Assembly: GCA_903825285.1 (NCBI GenBank)
Contig: CAIJZY010000053.1
Location: 1-64,000, forward strand
Direction of reading: 5' to 3'
DNA: 64,000 nt
DNA from: an uncultured Opitutia bacterium
GTDB taxonomy: Bacteria > Verrucomicrobiota > Verrucomicrobiia > Opitutales > Opitutaceae
Shown here: positions 9,489-17,999 of the stretch, piece by piece
Position numbering within the stretch: position 1 is the stretch's first letter
Layout: each line of letters begins with the position of its first letter
Program-made: the position numbers and the translations under genes
Notes under the pieces: generated by a model
Databases searched by the model: none
What the model was told of the DNA's origin: nothing
Seen by the model: only the letters and a program-made list of their open reading frames with translations

Positions 9489-11426
9489 TTAGTGCTTGGC
9501 GTGCGGGTCCTCGACGATCCGGCCCTCGGCGTCGAGGTGGATGTGGTAGCCCTCCGCGCCTTCCATGGCCCAGAGGTAGATGCCGCTAAGCAGCACGAGG
9601 CCGCCGGCCAGCGCCACCACCAGCGTGTGGTAGCAGGCGCCGAAGCCGCCGAGCAGCGCGCCGCAGCTCGCGACCAGCGGGTAGATGGACTGGTATGGCA
9701 TGTGGATGCCGCCATGCGCCTCGTCCTCCTGGGCGTGCACGGCGTTCTCCTGGGCGATCTCCTCCCGGTGGTGCTTCTCGTACCAGTAGGCGTCGCGGGC
9801 GTGGATCGTCGGGATCACGCGGTAGTTGTACTCCGGCGGCGGGTTCGGCAGCGACCACTCCAGGGTGCGGCCGTCCCAGTGGTCCCGGTTGGCCTTCTCG
9901 CCCTTGAAGAAGGTGTAGATCATCACCGCGAAGTAGAGCCCGATGCCCACGCCGAGGATCAGGGCGCCGATCGTCGCGATGTAGTTCGCGGTGTTCCAGC
10001 CCATGTTGCCGTCGTAGGTGAACGTGCGGCGCGGCATGCCGTTCAGCCCGAGGAAGTGCATCGGGAAGAAGGTGACGTTGAAGCCGACGAAGATGACCCA
10101 GAAGGAGAGCTTGCCCCAGAAATCGCTGACCTGGCGGCCGATCACCAGGGGGAACCAGTAGTGGATGCCGGCGAGCAGCGCGAAGATGGAGCCGCCGATC
10201 AGCACGTAGTGGAAGTGGGCGATGACGAAGTAGCTGTCCTGCTGCTGGGCGTCCGCCGGCGCCGCGGCGTGCATGACGCCGGAGAAGCCGCCGATCATGA
10301 ACATCCAGATGAAGCCGAGCGCGAACATCATCGGCGTGCGCATCTTCAGGTGGCCGCCCCAGAGGGTGCCGATCCAGTTGAAGATCTTCACGCCGGTCGG
10401 CACCGCGATCGCCATGGTGGCGAGCGAGAACGCCGCGGTCGCGACCGTGCCCATGCCGGTCGTGAACATGTGGTGGCTCCAGACGGTGAAGCCGAGGAAG
10501 CCGATGCAGGCGCCGGAGAAGACCACGATCGGGTAGCCGAAGAGCGGCTTGCGCGAGAAGGTCGGGAGGATCTCCGAGATGATGCCCATCGCGGGCAGGA
10601 TCAGGATGTACACCTCGGGGTGGCCGAAGATCCAGAAGAGGTGCTGCCAGAGGATCGGCATGCCGCCGTTCGAGACCTCGAAGAAGTTCGTGCCGAACTG
10701 GCGGTCCATCATCACCTCGACCAGCGCGATCGTGATCGCCGGGAACGAGAGGATGATCAGGAAGGAGGTCACCAGCGTCATCCAGGTGAACACCGGCAGC
10801 CGCATCATCGTCATGCCCGGGGCGCGGAGGTTGATGATGGTGACGATGAAGTTGAGCGCCGCGGCGATCGAGGCCACGCCGAGCAGCTGCAGGCCGAGGA
10901 TCCAGAAGTCGGTCGAGTGGTTCGGATTGTAGAGCTTGGACGTGAGCGGCGCGTAGCCGACCCAGCTGGTGATCGGCGGGCCGTCGGGGAGGAACCAGCC
11001 GATGTTCACGATGATCGCGCCGGCGGCGAAGGTCCACAGCGAGAAGGCGTTCAGCCGGGGAAACGCGACGTCGCGCGCGCCGATCTGCAGCGGCATGATG
11101 ATGTTGAAGAACGCGGCGCCCAGCGGCATGACGGCGAGGAAGATCATCGTCGTGCCGTGCATCGTGAACATCGTGTTGTACTGCACCGCGGTGAGCAGGT
11201 TGTTGTTCGGCACCATCAGCTGCAGGCGGATCATCAGCGCCTCGCTGCCGCCGACCAGGAAGAAGAACAGCGCGAACAGCCCGTAGAGGAAGCCGATGCG
11301 CTTGTGGTCCACCGTCGTGAGCCAGCTGATCAGGCCGGTCTTGGCGGTGGGCCGCCAGAACACGTAGGATTTCGCCGGGGCGGACTCCCCGTGCGTCGTA
11401 AAGTGAGATTTGGCCGTGACGTCCAT
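9489..11426 (-). CDS. ctaD: Cytochrome c oxidase subunit I (caa3 type)
   Basis: Catalytic haem-copper subunit of 645 residues. Ligands are visible: H90 (MHGTTM, low-spin haem), H269 and cross-linked Y273 in HPEVYILILP, H318/H319 in WSHHMFTTG, and H404/H406 in HFHYVLIG. The HPEVY tyrosine and the GGHLKMRTPM segment place it among A-type oxidases. The C-terminal region of about 130 residues carries two extra membrane helices, common in caa3 subunit I. The start at 11426 follows the ctaC stop by 8 bases; the longer open frame upstream runs antisense of nothing known and overlaps ctaC. Confidence 0.96.
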   Translation of the reverse strand: MDVTAKSHFTTHGESAPAKSYVFWRPTAKTGLISWLTTVDHKRIGFLYGLFALFFFLVGGSEALMIRLQLMVPNNNLLTAVQYNTMFTMHGTTMIFLAVMPLGAAFFNIIMPLQIGARDVAFPRLNAFSLWTFAAGAIIVNIGWFLPDGPPITSWVGYAPLTSKLYNPNHSTDFWILGLQLLGVASIAAALNFIVTIINLRAPGMTMMRLPVFTWMTLVTSFLIILSFPAITIALVEVMMDRQFGTNFFEVSNGGMPILWQHLFWIFGHPEVYILILPAMGIISEILPTFSRKPLFGYPIVVFSGACIGFLGFTVWSHHMFTTGMGTVATAAFSLATMAIAVPTGVKIFNWIGTLWGGHLKMRTPMMFALGFIWMFMIGGFSGVMHAAAPADAQQQDSYFVIAHFHYVLIGGSIFALLAGIHYWFPLVIGRQVSDFWGKLSFWVIFVGFNVTFFPMHFLGLNGMPRRTFTYDGNMGWNTANYIATIGALILGVGIGLYFAVMIYTFFKGEKANRDHWDGRTLEWSLPNPPPEYNYRVIPTIHARDAYWYEKHHREEIAQENAVHAQEDEAHGGIHMPYQSIYPLVASCGALLGGFGACYHTLVVALAGGLVLLSGIYLWAMEGAEGYHIHLDAEGRIVEDPHAKH

Positions 11427-11434
11427 GAGTGAAA

Positions 11435-12682
11435 TTATTTGAGGCTGGAGAGGTAGGCGACGAGGGCCGTGACGTCTGCCGGCGTCAGCTTGATGTTGTT
11501 CCCGAGGTAGCCGGTCACGTACATCTTGTTGCCGGGCTTGACCTGGTCGGGATGCGAGATCCACCGGGCGAGCTGCTCGGGATTGTTCTCCAGCAGGCCG
11601 GCCGCGATGGTGGTGCGGGCCCCGACGTGGGTGAGGTCGGGATAGGCGCTGCTGCCGCCGACCATGTGGCCGCGGATGACGTGGCAGGAGAAGCAGGTCT
11701 TGGCCTGGAAGAGCTCGCGGCCCTTCGCGATCAGGGCGGCGTCCTCGGTCTTGTCGGGCTCCTGGTGCGCGCGCCAGGCGTCGAGCGGGTTGAGCTCGAA
11801 CTTCTCGGAGTAGCCGCGCTCGTTGCGGCGCCAGTCGGCGCGGTACGACGCGAACTGCGCCTTGGGCTGGTCGCCGCCGGCGGCCGCCACCGTGCGGGCG
11901 GGGGCCATCTGCTGGTTGAGCCAGTCGTTGAACTCGCGCGGCCCGAGGGCGATCACGCGGAAGCGCATGACGGCGTGCGAGTCGCCGCAGTACTCGGCGC
12001 ACTGGCCCCAGAAATAGCCGGGCGCGTCCGCCTTCAGCCAGATGAAGTTCCCGCGGTTCGGGATCATGTCCACCTTGCCGGCGAGCTTGGGGATCCAGAA
12101 GCTGTGGATGACGTCCATCGACCGCAGCGTGATGCGCACGGGCCGGCCGGCGGGGATGACGAGCTCGTTGCTCGCGAGGAGCGTGCCCGAACCGGGGATC
12201 TGCTCGGCCGGGTACTCGAAGCGGAACCACCACTGGAACGCCGTGGCGTTCACCTCGTAGACATTGGCCTTGTCCTCCACCGGCACGTCATAGGTGAACC
12301 AGATGGCCTTGAGGGTGGGGATGGCGATGATGACCAGCGCCAGGACCGAGGCGCCGATGAGGCCGAGCTCGATCAGCGGGTTGCCGTGGCCCTGCTCCGG
12401 CGGCGCCGCGTGCTCATCCGCCGCGGACTTCGCCCGGAACCGCCAGGTGGTGTAGGCGAGGACGCTGCCGACGATGACGAAGATGGCGAGCGTGACGTAG
12501 CACGTGACGTAGAACACCTCGAGCTGGCTGCGGGCGACGGGGCCGTTGACCACGATCGTGGACTGGTGGCCGTCCATCCGCCAAAAATTCAGGTCGCAGC
12601 CCGTGAGGAACGCGGTGGCGCCGAGCAGCAGGGCGGCGACACGCCAGCGGGCGAGGTGGGTGAGCAGGGATTTCAAACGCAT
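11435..12682 (-). CDS. ctaC: Cytochrome c oxidase subunit II with fused cytochrome c domain
   Basis: Subunit II of caa3 oxidase, 415 residues. A lipoprotein signal ends at Cys29 (FLTGC). Two membrane helices follow, then the CuA domain with H193, C228, C232, H236 and M239 (WGQCAEYCGDSHAVM), then a linker and a C-terminal class I cytochrome c domain with CFSCH (C330, C333, H334) and probable axial Met387 in GNKMYVTGY. This domain architecture defines caa3 oxidase. The start at 12682 puts the signal peptide at the N-terminus; an ATG at 12712 would add ten residues and is the alternative. First gene of the oxidase operon. Confidence 0.95.
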   Translation of the reverse strand: MRLKSLLTHLARWRVAALLLGATAFLTGCDLNFWRMDGHQSTIVVNGPVARSQLEVFYVTCYVTLAIFVIVGSVLAYTTWRFRAKSAADEHAAPPEQGHGNPLIELGLIGASVLALVIIAIPTLKAIWFTYDVPVEDKANVYEVNATAFQWWFRFEYPAEQIPGSGTLLASNELVIPAGRPVRITLRSMDVIHSFWIPKLAGKVDMIPNRGNFIWLKADAPGYFWGQCAEYCGDSHAVMRFRVIALGPREFNDWLNQQMAPARTVAAAGGDQPKAQFASYRADWRRNERGYSEKFELNPLDAWRAHQEPDKTEDAALIAKGRELFQAKTCFSCHVIRGHMVGGSSAYPDLTHVGARTTIAAGLLENNPEQLARWISHPDQVKPGNKMYVTGYLGNNIKLTPADVTALVAYLSSLK

Positions 12683-12924
12683 GGATTCGGTCGGGAAGGG
12701 ATCATTGGCCATGGATGGAGACCAATCGAAAAACACTTTGGGAACCGGCCGGCATTTCAAGCCCTTATTGCGCAGAATTTGCTCTCGATGACGCATATTT
12801 TGTCATGGCCCGTAGTGCGTTGCGATTCATCGAGGTAAAACCACCGTAATGCGTTCGCGGGGGAGAACTTTTTCTAATGGATGCGGTTGCAACCGGCGGC
12901 GGATTCTCCAATGTTTTTCGCTCC
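12683..12924. promoter_or_regulatory. Divergent promoter region between ctaC and azurin gene
   Basis: This 242-bp gap must hold promoters for the oxidase operon (bottom strand) and the azurin gene (top strand). A candidate two-fold site, ATGAC at 12788-12792 and GTCAT at 12802-12806 with 9 bases between, lies near the middle. No confident -35/-10 pair could be assigned. Confidence 0.4.
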
Positions 12925-13407
12925 ATGAAACTCCGTCTTCTTTTAGCCTCCGCCTTGGTCGCCCTCGTCACTTCTGGCTGCGGCCAGAAGGACTCCACGG
13001 AAGCCGCCGCGCCCGCGGTCGCTGGTCCCCGCACGCTCGAGCTCACCGCGGGCGACAACATGAAGTACAACATCACCACGCTCGAGGCCAAGCCGGGCGA
13101 GCGGATCACGGTGGTGCTGACCAACATTGGCACGCAGCCGAAGGAGGTCATGGGCCACAACTGGATCCTCCTGAAGGCCGGCTCCGACTCCGAGGCGTTC
13201 TCCAAGGCCGCCACGCTCGCCAAGGACACCGAGTATTTCCCGGCGGCGCTGTCCGACCAGGTGATCGCGCACATCCAACTGCTCGGGCCCCGCAAGTCCG
13301 GCGAGGTGACCTTCAACGCCCCGACCACGCCCGGCCAGTATCCCTTCCTGTGCAGCTTCCCGGCCCACTTCCAGGTCGGCATGAAGGGCGTCCTGATCGT
13401 CAAGTAA
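12925..13407 (+). CDS. Azurin-family cupredoxin lipoprotein
   Basis: Small blue-copper protein of 160 residues, probably a periplasmic electron carrier anchored as a lipoprotein (signal ends at Cys19, LVTSGC). The copper ligands are all present: His78 in VMGHNW, then Cys143, His148 and Met153 in FLCSFPAHFQVGM. This pattern is azurin rather than plastocyanin. It sits back to back with the caa3 oxidase operon, so it may deliver electrons to that oxidase (inference). The start at 12925 was chosen for the signal peptide; an in-frame ATG at 12877 would add 16 residues. Confidence 0.92.
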   Translation: MKLRLLLASALVALVTSGCGQKDSTEAAAPAVAGPRTLELTAGDNMKYNITTLEAKPGERITVVLTNIGTQPKEVMGHNWILLKAGSDSEAFSKAATLAKDTEYFPAALSDQVIAHIQLLGPRKSGEVTFNAPTTPGQYPFLCSFPAHFQVGMKGVLIVK

Positions 13408-13430
13408 GCCCGGACGCTTTTCCCACTCCC

Positions 13431-13458
13431 AGCCGGGCCCGCGGGCCCGGCTTTTTTT
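13431..13458 (+). terminator. Intrinsic terminator of the azurin gene
   Basis: AGCCGGGCCC at 13431-13440 pairs with GGGCCCGGCT at 13443-13452, followed by a run of seven T. It ends just before the 3' end of the convergent DUF420 gene. Confidence 0.92.
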
Positions 13459-13464
13459 GCGCCC

Positions 13465-13896
13465 TCACGCCGCCGGCCACCACTGGTACAGGAAGAAATA
13501 GACCAGCACGCCGGTGACGGACACGTAGTACCAGATGGGAAAGGTCCACCGCGCCCAGGCCTGGTGCCGCGCATAGTTGCCCTGGAGCGCGAGGAGGAAG
13601 GTTCGAGGCACCAGGAACGCGATGACCATCGCCAGCACGATGTGGGACGCGAGCATCGTGTAGTACACCGTCCGGATCAGCCCCGTGCCGCCGAAGGGCG
13701 TGTGCACGCCGTGGATCAGGACCTTGTGCGTGACGTAGCCGATGAGGAACAGCCCCGAGACCACCATCGCGGCGGTCATCATCTTGCGGTGCGCCTCGCG
13801 CCGGCCGGTCTTGATGAAAATGAAGCCCGCCGTGATCAGCACCGTGGCGAGGCCGTTGAGGGAGGCGTTGAGGGCGGGGATGTCGCGGAGCGTCAT
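13465..13896 (-). CDS. DUF420 membrane protein (CtaM/YozB-like)
   Basis: Membrane protein of 143 residues with four predicted helices, beginning MTLRDIPALNASLNGLATVLI. The segments GRREAHRKMMTAAMVVSGLFLIGYV and ARHQAWARWTFPIWYYVSVTGVLVY match DUF420 proteins. In Bacillus a member (CtaM/YozB) is needed for haem-copper oxidase activity. The start at 13896 overlaps the ctaB stop (ATGA), so it is translationally coupled to haem O synthase. It is the last gene of ctaA-ctaB-DUF420 on the bottom strand. Confidence 0.88.
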   Translation of the reverse strand: MTLRDIPALNASLNGLATVLITAGFIFIKTGRREAHRKMMTAAMVVSGLFLIGYVTHKVLIHGVHTPFGGTGLIRTVYYTMLASHIVLAMVIAFLVPRTFLLALQGNYARHQAWARWTFPIWYYVSVTGVLVYFFLYQWWPAA

Positions 13897-14789
13897 GGCA
13901 GGTAAAACAGGCGGTCGGCCACCAGCGCCAGCAGCACCAGCGGCAGGTAGCCGATGGACGTCAGGAAGAGCTTGCGCGCCGCGGCATCGCGTCCCTCCGC
14001 CCGCAGGAACCGCGCCGCGCGCCACAGGAACCACACCCCGCCGGCCGCCGCCACCGCGGCGTAGCAGTAGCCCGCCAGGTGGAGCACCGTGGGCAGCAGG
14101 CTCACCGCCACGAGCAGGAAGGTGTTGGCGAACGACCAGCGCGCGACCCACACGCCGCTCTGGTCGAGCACCGCGAGCATCGGGAACTCCACCGCGGTGT
14201 AGTCGCGCCGGTAGGTCCACGCCACGGCCATGAAGTGCGGCACCTGCCAGAAGAACAGCACGCCGAACAGGATCCAGCCGAGCGCCGAGATGCGGCCCTC
14301 CGCGGCGGCCCAGCCGATCAGCGGCGGGAACGCCCCGGCCAGCGCGCCGATCTCCGTGGACCAGCGCGACCAGCGCTTCGCCGGCGTGTACCAGCCGAGG
14401 TACGAGATGATCGTCAGCAGCGTGAACATCGCCGAGAGGGGGTTCACCCGCGCAAAGAGGAGGAATAGCGCCGCGGTGCACATCAGCACGCCGAGCACGA
14501 AGGCCGACCCGTCCGGGACCTTGCCGGTCGGGATCGGCCGGTCCGCCGTGCGCTTCATGCGCGCGTCCGTGTCCCGCTCAAGCCACTGGTTCAGCGCCGC
14601 CACGCCGCCGGCCGCGAGCGAGGTGCCGACCACCACCGCGCCGATGCGCCAGCCGTCCAGCGCCGGCCGCGCCGCGCTGTAGCCGACGAGCGCCGTCAGC
14701 ACGGAGAGCAGGCTGAGCCGGGGCTTCGTCAGCTCGAGGTAGTCGCCGAACTTCGGCGGGGAAATGGCGGTGGCTTCACTCATCATCAT
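13893..14789 (-). CDS. ctaB: Protohaem IX farnesyltransferase (haem O synthase)
   Basis: UbiA-family prenyltransferase of 298 residues that converts haem B to haem O for the oxidase. The first Asp-rich motif appears as NQWLERDTDARMKRTADRP and the second region as FWQVPHFMAVAWTYRRDY. About nine membrane helices are expected. The first of three consecutive ATG codons (14789) overlaps the ctaA stop as ATGA and was chosen; the third (14783) is equally possible. It lies between haem A synthase and DUF420, a standard oxidase-maturation arrangement. Confidence 0.95.
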   Translation of the reverse strand: MMMSEATAISPPKFGDYLELTKPRLSLLSVLTALVGYSAARPALDGWRIGAVVVGTSLAAGGVAALNQWLERDTDARMKRTADRPIPTGKVPDGSAFVLGVLMCTAALFLLFARVNPLSAMFTLLTIISYLGWYTPAKRWSRWSTEIGALAGAFPPLIGWAAAEGRISALGWILFGVLFFWQVPHFMAVAWTYRRDYTAVEFPMLAVLDQSGVWVARWSFANTFLLVAVSLLPTVLHLAGYCYAAVAAAGGVWFLWRAARFLRAEGRDAAARKLFLTSIGYLPLVLLALVADRLFYLP

Positions 14790-15769
14790 GCGGCGGGCGC
14801 GCCCTCGATGACATCCCGGTGCGCCAGCCAGGTCAGCCAGAAGGTGGTGGCCAGCGTCAGGGCCCCGACCAGCACGTGGCCGGTCGTGACGTACACCGCG
14901 CGGTAGGTCCAGATGATCTCGGCGCCGAGGATGATCTGCGCCCCCAGCAGCACCAGGAGCACGGCCGCCCCGGCGCGCATCAGCGGCGAGGCCCCCCGCT
15001 CCCGACATAGGCGGAAGGCGAACCACGGCAGGGTGAGGAAGAGGACCAGCGCCATCGCCCGGTGGGCGAGGTGGATGCCGACGCGGAAATTCCACTCCCG
15101 CGGCAGCAGCCCGCCGTCAATGTTCGAGGCGGGGAAGGTCGGGACGGCCAGGCCCGCGAAGCTGTGGCGCATCACCGCGGCGATCGCGAGCTGCGTGAAG
15201 AGGAGGACGCAGCAGATCACGCCGAGGCGCCGCAGGGCCGGGGTCACGGGCGGCAGCTTCCACTGGATCCAGCCGCGCGAGCAGGCCGCCGCGACCGCGA
15301 TCAGCACGCAGACGAACAGCTGCGCCAGCACGGCGTGCAGCATGGCGAACAGCCGGCCCACGCTGGTGTCCACCATGGCGACCTGGAAGTGGTCCAGCAG
15401 CACGCGCAGGCCGCCCACGACCGCCTGGAGCAGCACGAGCCCGACGGCCGCGACGGCGAGGCGGCGCAGCCAGGCGCGCGCCTCGGTGCGCCAGAGCCAG
15501 GCGGCGAGGATGATCGTGACCGTGCTCATCACCCCCGCGCTCAGCCGGTGGGAGTGCTCCGCGAACATCGCGAGGTTGTCCAGCCAGCCGCGGGGGTTGA
15601 GCGAGCCGTTCGAGAGCGGCCAGTCGGCAAACACCATGCCCGCGCCGATCGTGGTGGTGAACGCCCCCAGCAGCACGAGCACGAAGACCCACGTCGTGCC
15701 GAGCGCGGCAAAGATGGCGAGGGCGGGCTGATGGGCGGAGGTGCGTCCGCGGGACGAGGGTGTGGCCAT
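14786..15769 (-). CDS. ctaA: COX15/CtaA-family haem A synthase
   Basis: Membrane enzyme of 327 residues that oxidises haem O to haem A. Visible features are GAFTTTIGAGMVFADWPLSNG, the haem-ligand region EHSHRLSAGVMS, HAVLAQLFVCV, FRVGIHLAHRAMALVLF and TGHVLVGALTLATTFWL: eight helices with paired His residues as in the COX15/CtaA family. The ATG at 15769 was preferred over a TTG six bases upstream. It is the first gene of the haem A unit and is divergent from the SCO gene across an 85-bp gap. Confidence 0.93.
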   Translation of the reverse strand: MATPSSRGRTSAHQPALAIFAALGTTWVFVLVLLGAFTTTIGAGMVFADWPLSNGSLNPRGWLDNLAMFAEHSHRLSAGVMSTVTIILAAWLWRTEARAWLRRLAVAAVGLVLLQAVVGGLRVLLDHFQVAMVDTSVGRLFAMLHAVLAQLFVCVLIAVAAACSRGWIQWKLPPVTPALRRLGVICCVLLFTQLAIAAVMRHSFAGLAVPTFPASNIDGGLLPREWNFRVGIHLAHRAMALVLFLTLPWFAFRLCRERGASPLMRAGAAVLLVLLGAQIILGAEIIWTYRAVYVTTGHVLVGALTLATTFWLTWLAHRDVIEGAPAA

Positions 15770-15854
15770 GGGCAAAGGACCCGGGAGCAGAAGCCTCCCG
15801 GCCTAAGTCCGCAAACCCTTTGACAATTTTTTCCTCCGGCGAATCCGTAAGGGG
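15770..15854. promoter_or_regulatory. Divergent promoter region between ctaA and the SCO gene
   Basis: Contains a 7-bp hairpin CCGGGAG/CTCCCGG (15781-15801) and a TTGACA hexamer at 15820-15825 pointing toward the SCO gene, followed by a run of six T. No good -10 lies at the expected distance. Confidence 0.4.
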
Positions 15855-16742
15855 ATGAAAACACCTGTCTTCCTCACCGCCGCCCTGCTCGTGCTCACCG
15901 GCGCGGCCGGCTGCCGCCGGGCGGAGGCGCCCGCCGCGGCCGCCGCGCCGGCACCCGCGCGGTACCCGCTCACGGGCGAGGTCGTCTCCGTCAACGCCCA
16001 GCGCAAGGTGCTCGTCGTCCAGCACGACGAGATCAAGGGCTTCATGCCCGCGATGACCATGGAGTTCGGCGTCTCGGCGGCGGACGCGGCGGCGTTCCAC
16101 GCCGGCCAGCGCATCCGCGCCGTGCTCATCCCGAGCACGCAGGGCGACTGGCGCCTCGAGCAGATCTGGCCCGACGACCGGGCCGCGGCGGCCGCGGTCG
16201 CCGCCCAGGCCGCGGCCTTGCGGCAGGACACGCTCATCCGCGGCAACGCCGCCTACCGGGAGATCGGCGAGGCGATGCCCGACTTCACCCTCTACGACCA
16301 GGAGGGCCGGGTCGTGTCGAGCGGCCGGTTCCGCGGCAAGCAGGTCATGCTGAACTTCATCTTCTCGCGTTGTCCCGTGGCCAACATGTGCCCGGCCTCG
16401 ACCGCGAAGATGGTGGCGGTCCAGCGCCTCGCCCGGGAGGCCGGCGTGAAGAACCTCGAGTTGGTCTCCATCACGCTCGACCCGGCCTACGACACGCCCG
16501 CGGTGCTGAAGGAGTACGCCGCCACCCACGGCATCGACCCCGCGAACTTCTCCCTGCTCACTGGGCCGGAGAGCGCCATCAAGGACCTGCTCACCCAGTT
16601 CGGCGTCATCGCCGAGTTCGACGGCAACCTCCTCAAGCACACGCTGAGCACGCTGCTGATCGGCCCCGACGGCCGCATCCGGCACCGCGCCGACGGCAGC
16701 GCGTGGGAGCCGCCCGACTTCGTGGAAAAGATGTCGCGATGA
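15855..16742 (+). CDS. CusF-like plus SCO1/SenC copper chaperone fusion lipoprotein
   Basis: Lipoprotein of 295 residues (lipobox Cys20, TGAAGC) with two copper modules. Residues about 38-107 are CusF-like, with His57 and the MPAMTM motif (Met64, Met67, Met69). Residues about 135-293 are a SCO1/SenC thioredoxin fold with FIFSRCPVANMC (Cys173, Cys179) and the conserved His262 in LKHTLSTLLIGPDG. The usual SCO spacing is CxxxC; here five residues separate the cysteines. It presumably delivers copper to the CuA site of the neighbouring oxidase. Its stop overlaps the next gene (ATGA). Confidence 0.9.
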   Translation: MKTPVFLTAALLVLTGAAGCRRAEAPAAAAAPAPARYPLTGEVVSVNAQRKVLVVQHDEIKGFMPAMTMEFGVSAADAAAFHAGQRIRAVLIPSTQGDWRLEQIWPDDRAAAAAVAAQAAALRQDTLIRGNAAYREIGEAMPDFTLYDQEGRVVSSGRFRGKQVMLNFIFSRCPVANMCPASTAKMVAVQRLAREAGVKNLELVSITLDPAYDTPAVLKEYAATHGIDPANFSLLTGPESAIKDLLTQFGVIAEFDGNLLKHTLSTLLIGPDGRIRHRADGSAWEPPDFVEKMSR

Positions 16743-17695
16743 AACCCGCCGCCGCCACGCCGGCCGGCCGCCTGCCGCCCCTCGACCGCCGCGCCTGGCG
16801 GCAGATCGCCATCATCACGCTCGCGGCCGTCGCCGTCTTCGCCGGCTTCCGCTGGCTGCCCACCGGCACCAACCTCAGCCACATGGACTTCCGCGCCACG
16901 GGCGGGAACTCCATCGAGTTCTGCGACCCGCTGAACCCGCAGTTCATCCCGGTGGTGGCGGTGAAGTCGCCCGTCACCCTGACACTCGCGCCGGGCGCGC
17001 CGCTCGTGCCAGGCCGGGAGCTGCCCTTCACGCTCACGCTCCGCACCGCGAGCGGGAAGCCCATCGCCCCCGAGGACCTGCTCGTGGCCCACACGCGCAA
17101 GCTGCACCTCATGATCGTCGATCCCTGGCTCAACGACTACCACCACGTCCATCCGGAGCCAGGCGCGCGGCCGGGCGACTGGACCTTCGCCTTCACGCCG
17201 AAGCGCGAGGGCGTCTACCGCGTGTTCGCCGACTTCACGCCGGTCGTGACCGCCCGCGGGCTGTACGCGTCGGCGGATGTCCGCATCGGCAACTCCGGCC
17301 TGCCGGGGGCCTACACGGTGGTGCTGCGCCACGAGCCGTCATGGGTGGTGGAGCAGGGCGGCTATCGCTTTGCCCTCGTGCCGGGGAGCCTGCCGGTGCG
17401 CGCGAGGCAGACGGTGGACCTGCGGCTGTCGGTCACGCGGCCCGACGGTGGTCCCGTGCCCTTGGCACCGGTGATGGGCGCATTTGCGCACCTGGTGGCG
17501 TTCGACGAGGCGCGCAGCGGCTTCGCGCACCTGCATCCGGTCGAGACCGACCTCTCGCAGCTGCCCGACCCGGTGAAGCCCGTGCTCAATTTCAAGATCC
17601 TGATCCCGCAGCCGGGCAGCTACGTGATCTGGGCCCAGCTCAACACCGACGGGCGCGAGGTGTTCGTGCCGTTCTGGTTCGACGTCGAGGCGTGA
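16739..17695 (+). CDS. Membrane-anchored His-rich periplasmic protein, copper context
   Basis: Protein of 318 residues, not assigned to a named family. Residues about 22-42 are one membrane helix, and the rest should be periplasmic with beta-rich, Ig-like segments. Two similar His-rich motifs occur: AHTRKLHLMIVDPWLNDYHHVHPE (broken here as HTRKLHLMIVD and YHHVHPE) and FAHLVAFDEARSGFAHLHP. Such pairs suggest a metal site. Its ATG overlaps the stop of the CusF-SCO gene, so both are made together and a role in copper delivery or sensing for the oxidase is plausible. The final 56 bases overlap the convergent MazG-like gene. Confidence 0.75.
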   Translation: MKPAAATPAGRLPPLDRRAWRQIAIITLAAVAVFAGFRWLPTGTNLSHMDFRATGGNSIEFCDPLNPQFIPVVAVKSPVTLTLAPGAPLVPGRELPFTLTLRTASGKPIAPEDLLVAHTRKLHLMIVDPWLNDYHHVHPEPGARPGDWTFAFTPKREGVYRVFADFTPVVTARGLYASADVRIGNSGLPGAYTVVLRHEPSWVVEQGGYRFALVPGSLPVRARQTVDLRLSVTRPDGGPVPLAPVMGAFAHLVAFDEARSGFAHLHPVETDLSQLPDPVKPVLNFKILIPQPGSYVIWAQLNTDGREVFVPFWFDVEA

Positions 17696-17999
17696 GCTTG
17701 CGCTCCAGCCCGGTCATCGTGCGCCGGAAGGCCGCGTCGAGGTCCACCCCGTAGGCGTCGGCCAGCACCAGCACGGACCACAGGCAGTCGGCCAGCTCGT
17801 GGGCGAGGGCGGCGTCAACGTTCCGTCCCGACCGCCGTCCCTCCTTCGCCTGGATCAATTTCATCAGGTCGCCGACATCGCCGACAAACCCCTGCGCCAG
17901 CTCCGCGCCGGACCACGGACGCCCGCCGTGGCGGGTCTCGAGCGCGGCGTAGAGTTTCCGCACACGCCGGGCACGGGTGGAAAGGGCAGCGAGCGACAT
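17640..17999 (-). CDS. MazG-like nucleotide pyrophosphohydrolase
   Basis: Protein of 119 residues with an all-alpha NTP pyrophosphohydrolase (MazG-like) signature: GDVGDLMKLIQAKEG followed by HELADCLWSVLVLADAYGVDLDAAF, where acidic residues would bind Mg2+. Such proteins remove abnormal nucleotides. The 3' end overlaps the convergent gene by 56 bases, and the last about 15 residues (RRRTRTARTPRARRC) are basic and probably non-essential. The start at 17999 gives the family length. Catalytic activity was not verified; the second acidic helix appears intact. Confidence 0.72.
   Translation of the reverse strand: MSLAALSTRARRVRKLYAALETRHGGRPWSGAELAQGFVGDVGDLMKLIQAKEGRRSGRNVDAALAHELADCLWSVLVLADAYGVDLDAAFRRTMTGLERKLTPRRRTRTARTPRARRC

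Noticed and set aside
9474-11432. Top-strand open frame of about 650 codons over ctaD
   Set aside because: Low-complexity Arg/Asp/Glu/Val composition, fully antisense to a gene with all haem-copper ligands intact. A high-GC shadow frame.
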